A DNA stretch of 64,000 nt from positions 17,644,531 to 17,708,530 of the forward strand of contig NC_052515.1 in assembly GCF_014356525.2 (NCBI RefSeq), read 5' to 3'. Under the pieces are notes generated by a model. The model made no database searches. It saw only the letters and a program-made list of their open reading frames with translations, and had not been told where the DNA came from. How positions within the stretch are numbered: the first letter of the stretch is position 1; each line of letters opens with the position of its first letter. Positions 63,659 to 64,000 of the stretch are shown here, one piece after another. This stretch comes from Nilaparvata lugens. Lineage: Eukaryota > Arthropoda > Insecta > Hemiptera > Delphacidae. A program made the translations under genes and the position numbers.

Positions 63659-63702
63659 AATAAAATTATTTTACTGTTCATTGTTAAACAAGTCTTTAGT
63701 AC

Positions 63703-64000
63703 TTACATCTTAGAAAGGTCCACATCACTTTTAATATGTAAAACATTCTTACTGGTTTCGTCTTTTTTGACAAGAATATTACCATCACGTACCCACACAA
63801 AGCGATATCCTTTCTCCCGAGCGATTGTTCTGGTCGTATTTAGCAGTTCAAGCGTTGAAGGTATCAAATGTTCGTAAGCCATCACCCTTGTTTCAGGTAG
63901 AACAGCTGAAATGTTTTTCGCCGATATACCAGCCCCACTATTGTCCTGCGAAGATGCTAGACGAAAATGACCCATCCATGACATCTTATCTTGACGACGT
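63703..64000 (-). CDS. LINE ORF1, C-terminal part
   Basis: The frame is open to the window edge and ends 44 nt before ORF2. The sequence YRFVWVRDGNILVKK followed by a short KDE and a serine/aspartate-rich end is typical of the C-terminal domain shared by ORF1 proteins of insect Jockey-like LINEs and baculovirus FP25K-type proteins. ORF1 proteins bind the element RNA and often carry a zinc finger and coiled coil further upstream, which would be off the window. Confidence 0.75.
   Translation of the reverse strand, partial: RRQDKMSWMGHFRLASSQDNSGAGISAKNISAVLPETRVMAYEHLIPSTLELLNTTRTIAREKGYRFVWVRDGNILVKKDETSKNVLHIKSDVDLSKM

Larger units (their letters stand above)
60237..64000 (-). mobile_element. 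Jockey/CR1-like LINE, 3' complete, running off the right edge
   Basis: From the right edge leftwards on the minus strand it holds the end of ORF1, a 44-nt gap, a 904-codon ORF2, a 3' UTR and a terminal (AAAT)n repeat (60237-60260). The short tandem 3' repeat instead of plain poly(A) is common in such LINEs. The element appears young: one frameshift is the only coding lesion seen. The 5' end lies beyond the window. Confidence 0.9.

Overview
The window looks like nuclear DNA of an insect, probably a hemipteran (planthopper-like). The evidence is long AT-rich non-coding stretches, insect-type Helitrons, many short foldback elements, RTE-like and Jockey/CR1-like LINEs, and one split homeobox gene. 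There are no bacterial operons, no plausible rRNA and no convincing tRNA. The species is an inference.

The only recognisable host gene is a Phox2-type (paired-like) homeobox gene on the minus strand. Exon 1 is at 54712-55021 (start MDYTYLN). Exon 2 is at 37775-37971 and carries homeodomain residues 1-46, ending at the classical 46/47 intron site. Splice phases match across the 16.7 kb intron 1. The last exon (WFQNRRAKFRK...) was not found to the left, so the first 37.7 kb is probably intron 2. Most of the window would then be Phox2 intron or upstream DNA colonised by transposons.

Layout. 1-5329: no gene seen. 5330-15300: a Helitron split by a young 9.2 kb LTR retrotransposon (5345-14556, minus strand, target duplication AAGC). 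The LTR element encodes Gag-protease and an integrase tail but no reverse transcriptase. It carries 149-bp repeats in its LTRs and an array of 36 short hairpins at 7203-8256. 15380-15925: a further Helitron fragment. 16-25 kb: foldback elements, a Helitron remnant and microsatellites. 27885-29899: a 185/186-bp satellite. 33.1 kb: another foldback. 35.0-35.2 kb: a CpG-richer patch with two palindromes. 39.6 kb: a 212-bp Helitron. 41.8-45.5 kb: two different decayed RTE-like LINE fragments. 45877-46549: a complete non-autonomous Helitron. 49.8-54.1 kb: more foldbacks. 56.8-57.06 kb: a CpG-rich block upstream of Phox2. 60237-64000: a nearly intact LINE on the minus strand, running off the right edge.

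The most unusual feature is the hairpin array. In the LTR element's sense RNA, 35 of 36 units have a GNRA tetraloop on a short stem, and the stem changes by paired (compensatory) substitutions between units. One further copy lies in each LTR. This suggests an RNA structural module, for example for packaging, export or translation, in an element that depends on other elements for its enzymes. That role is inference and has not been tested.
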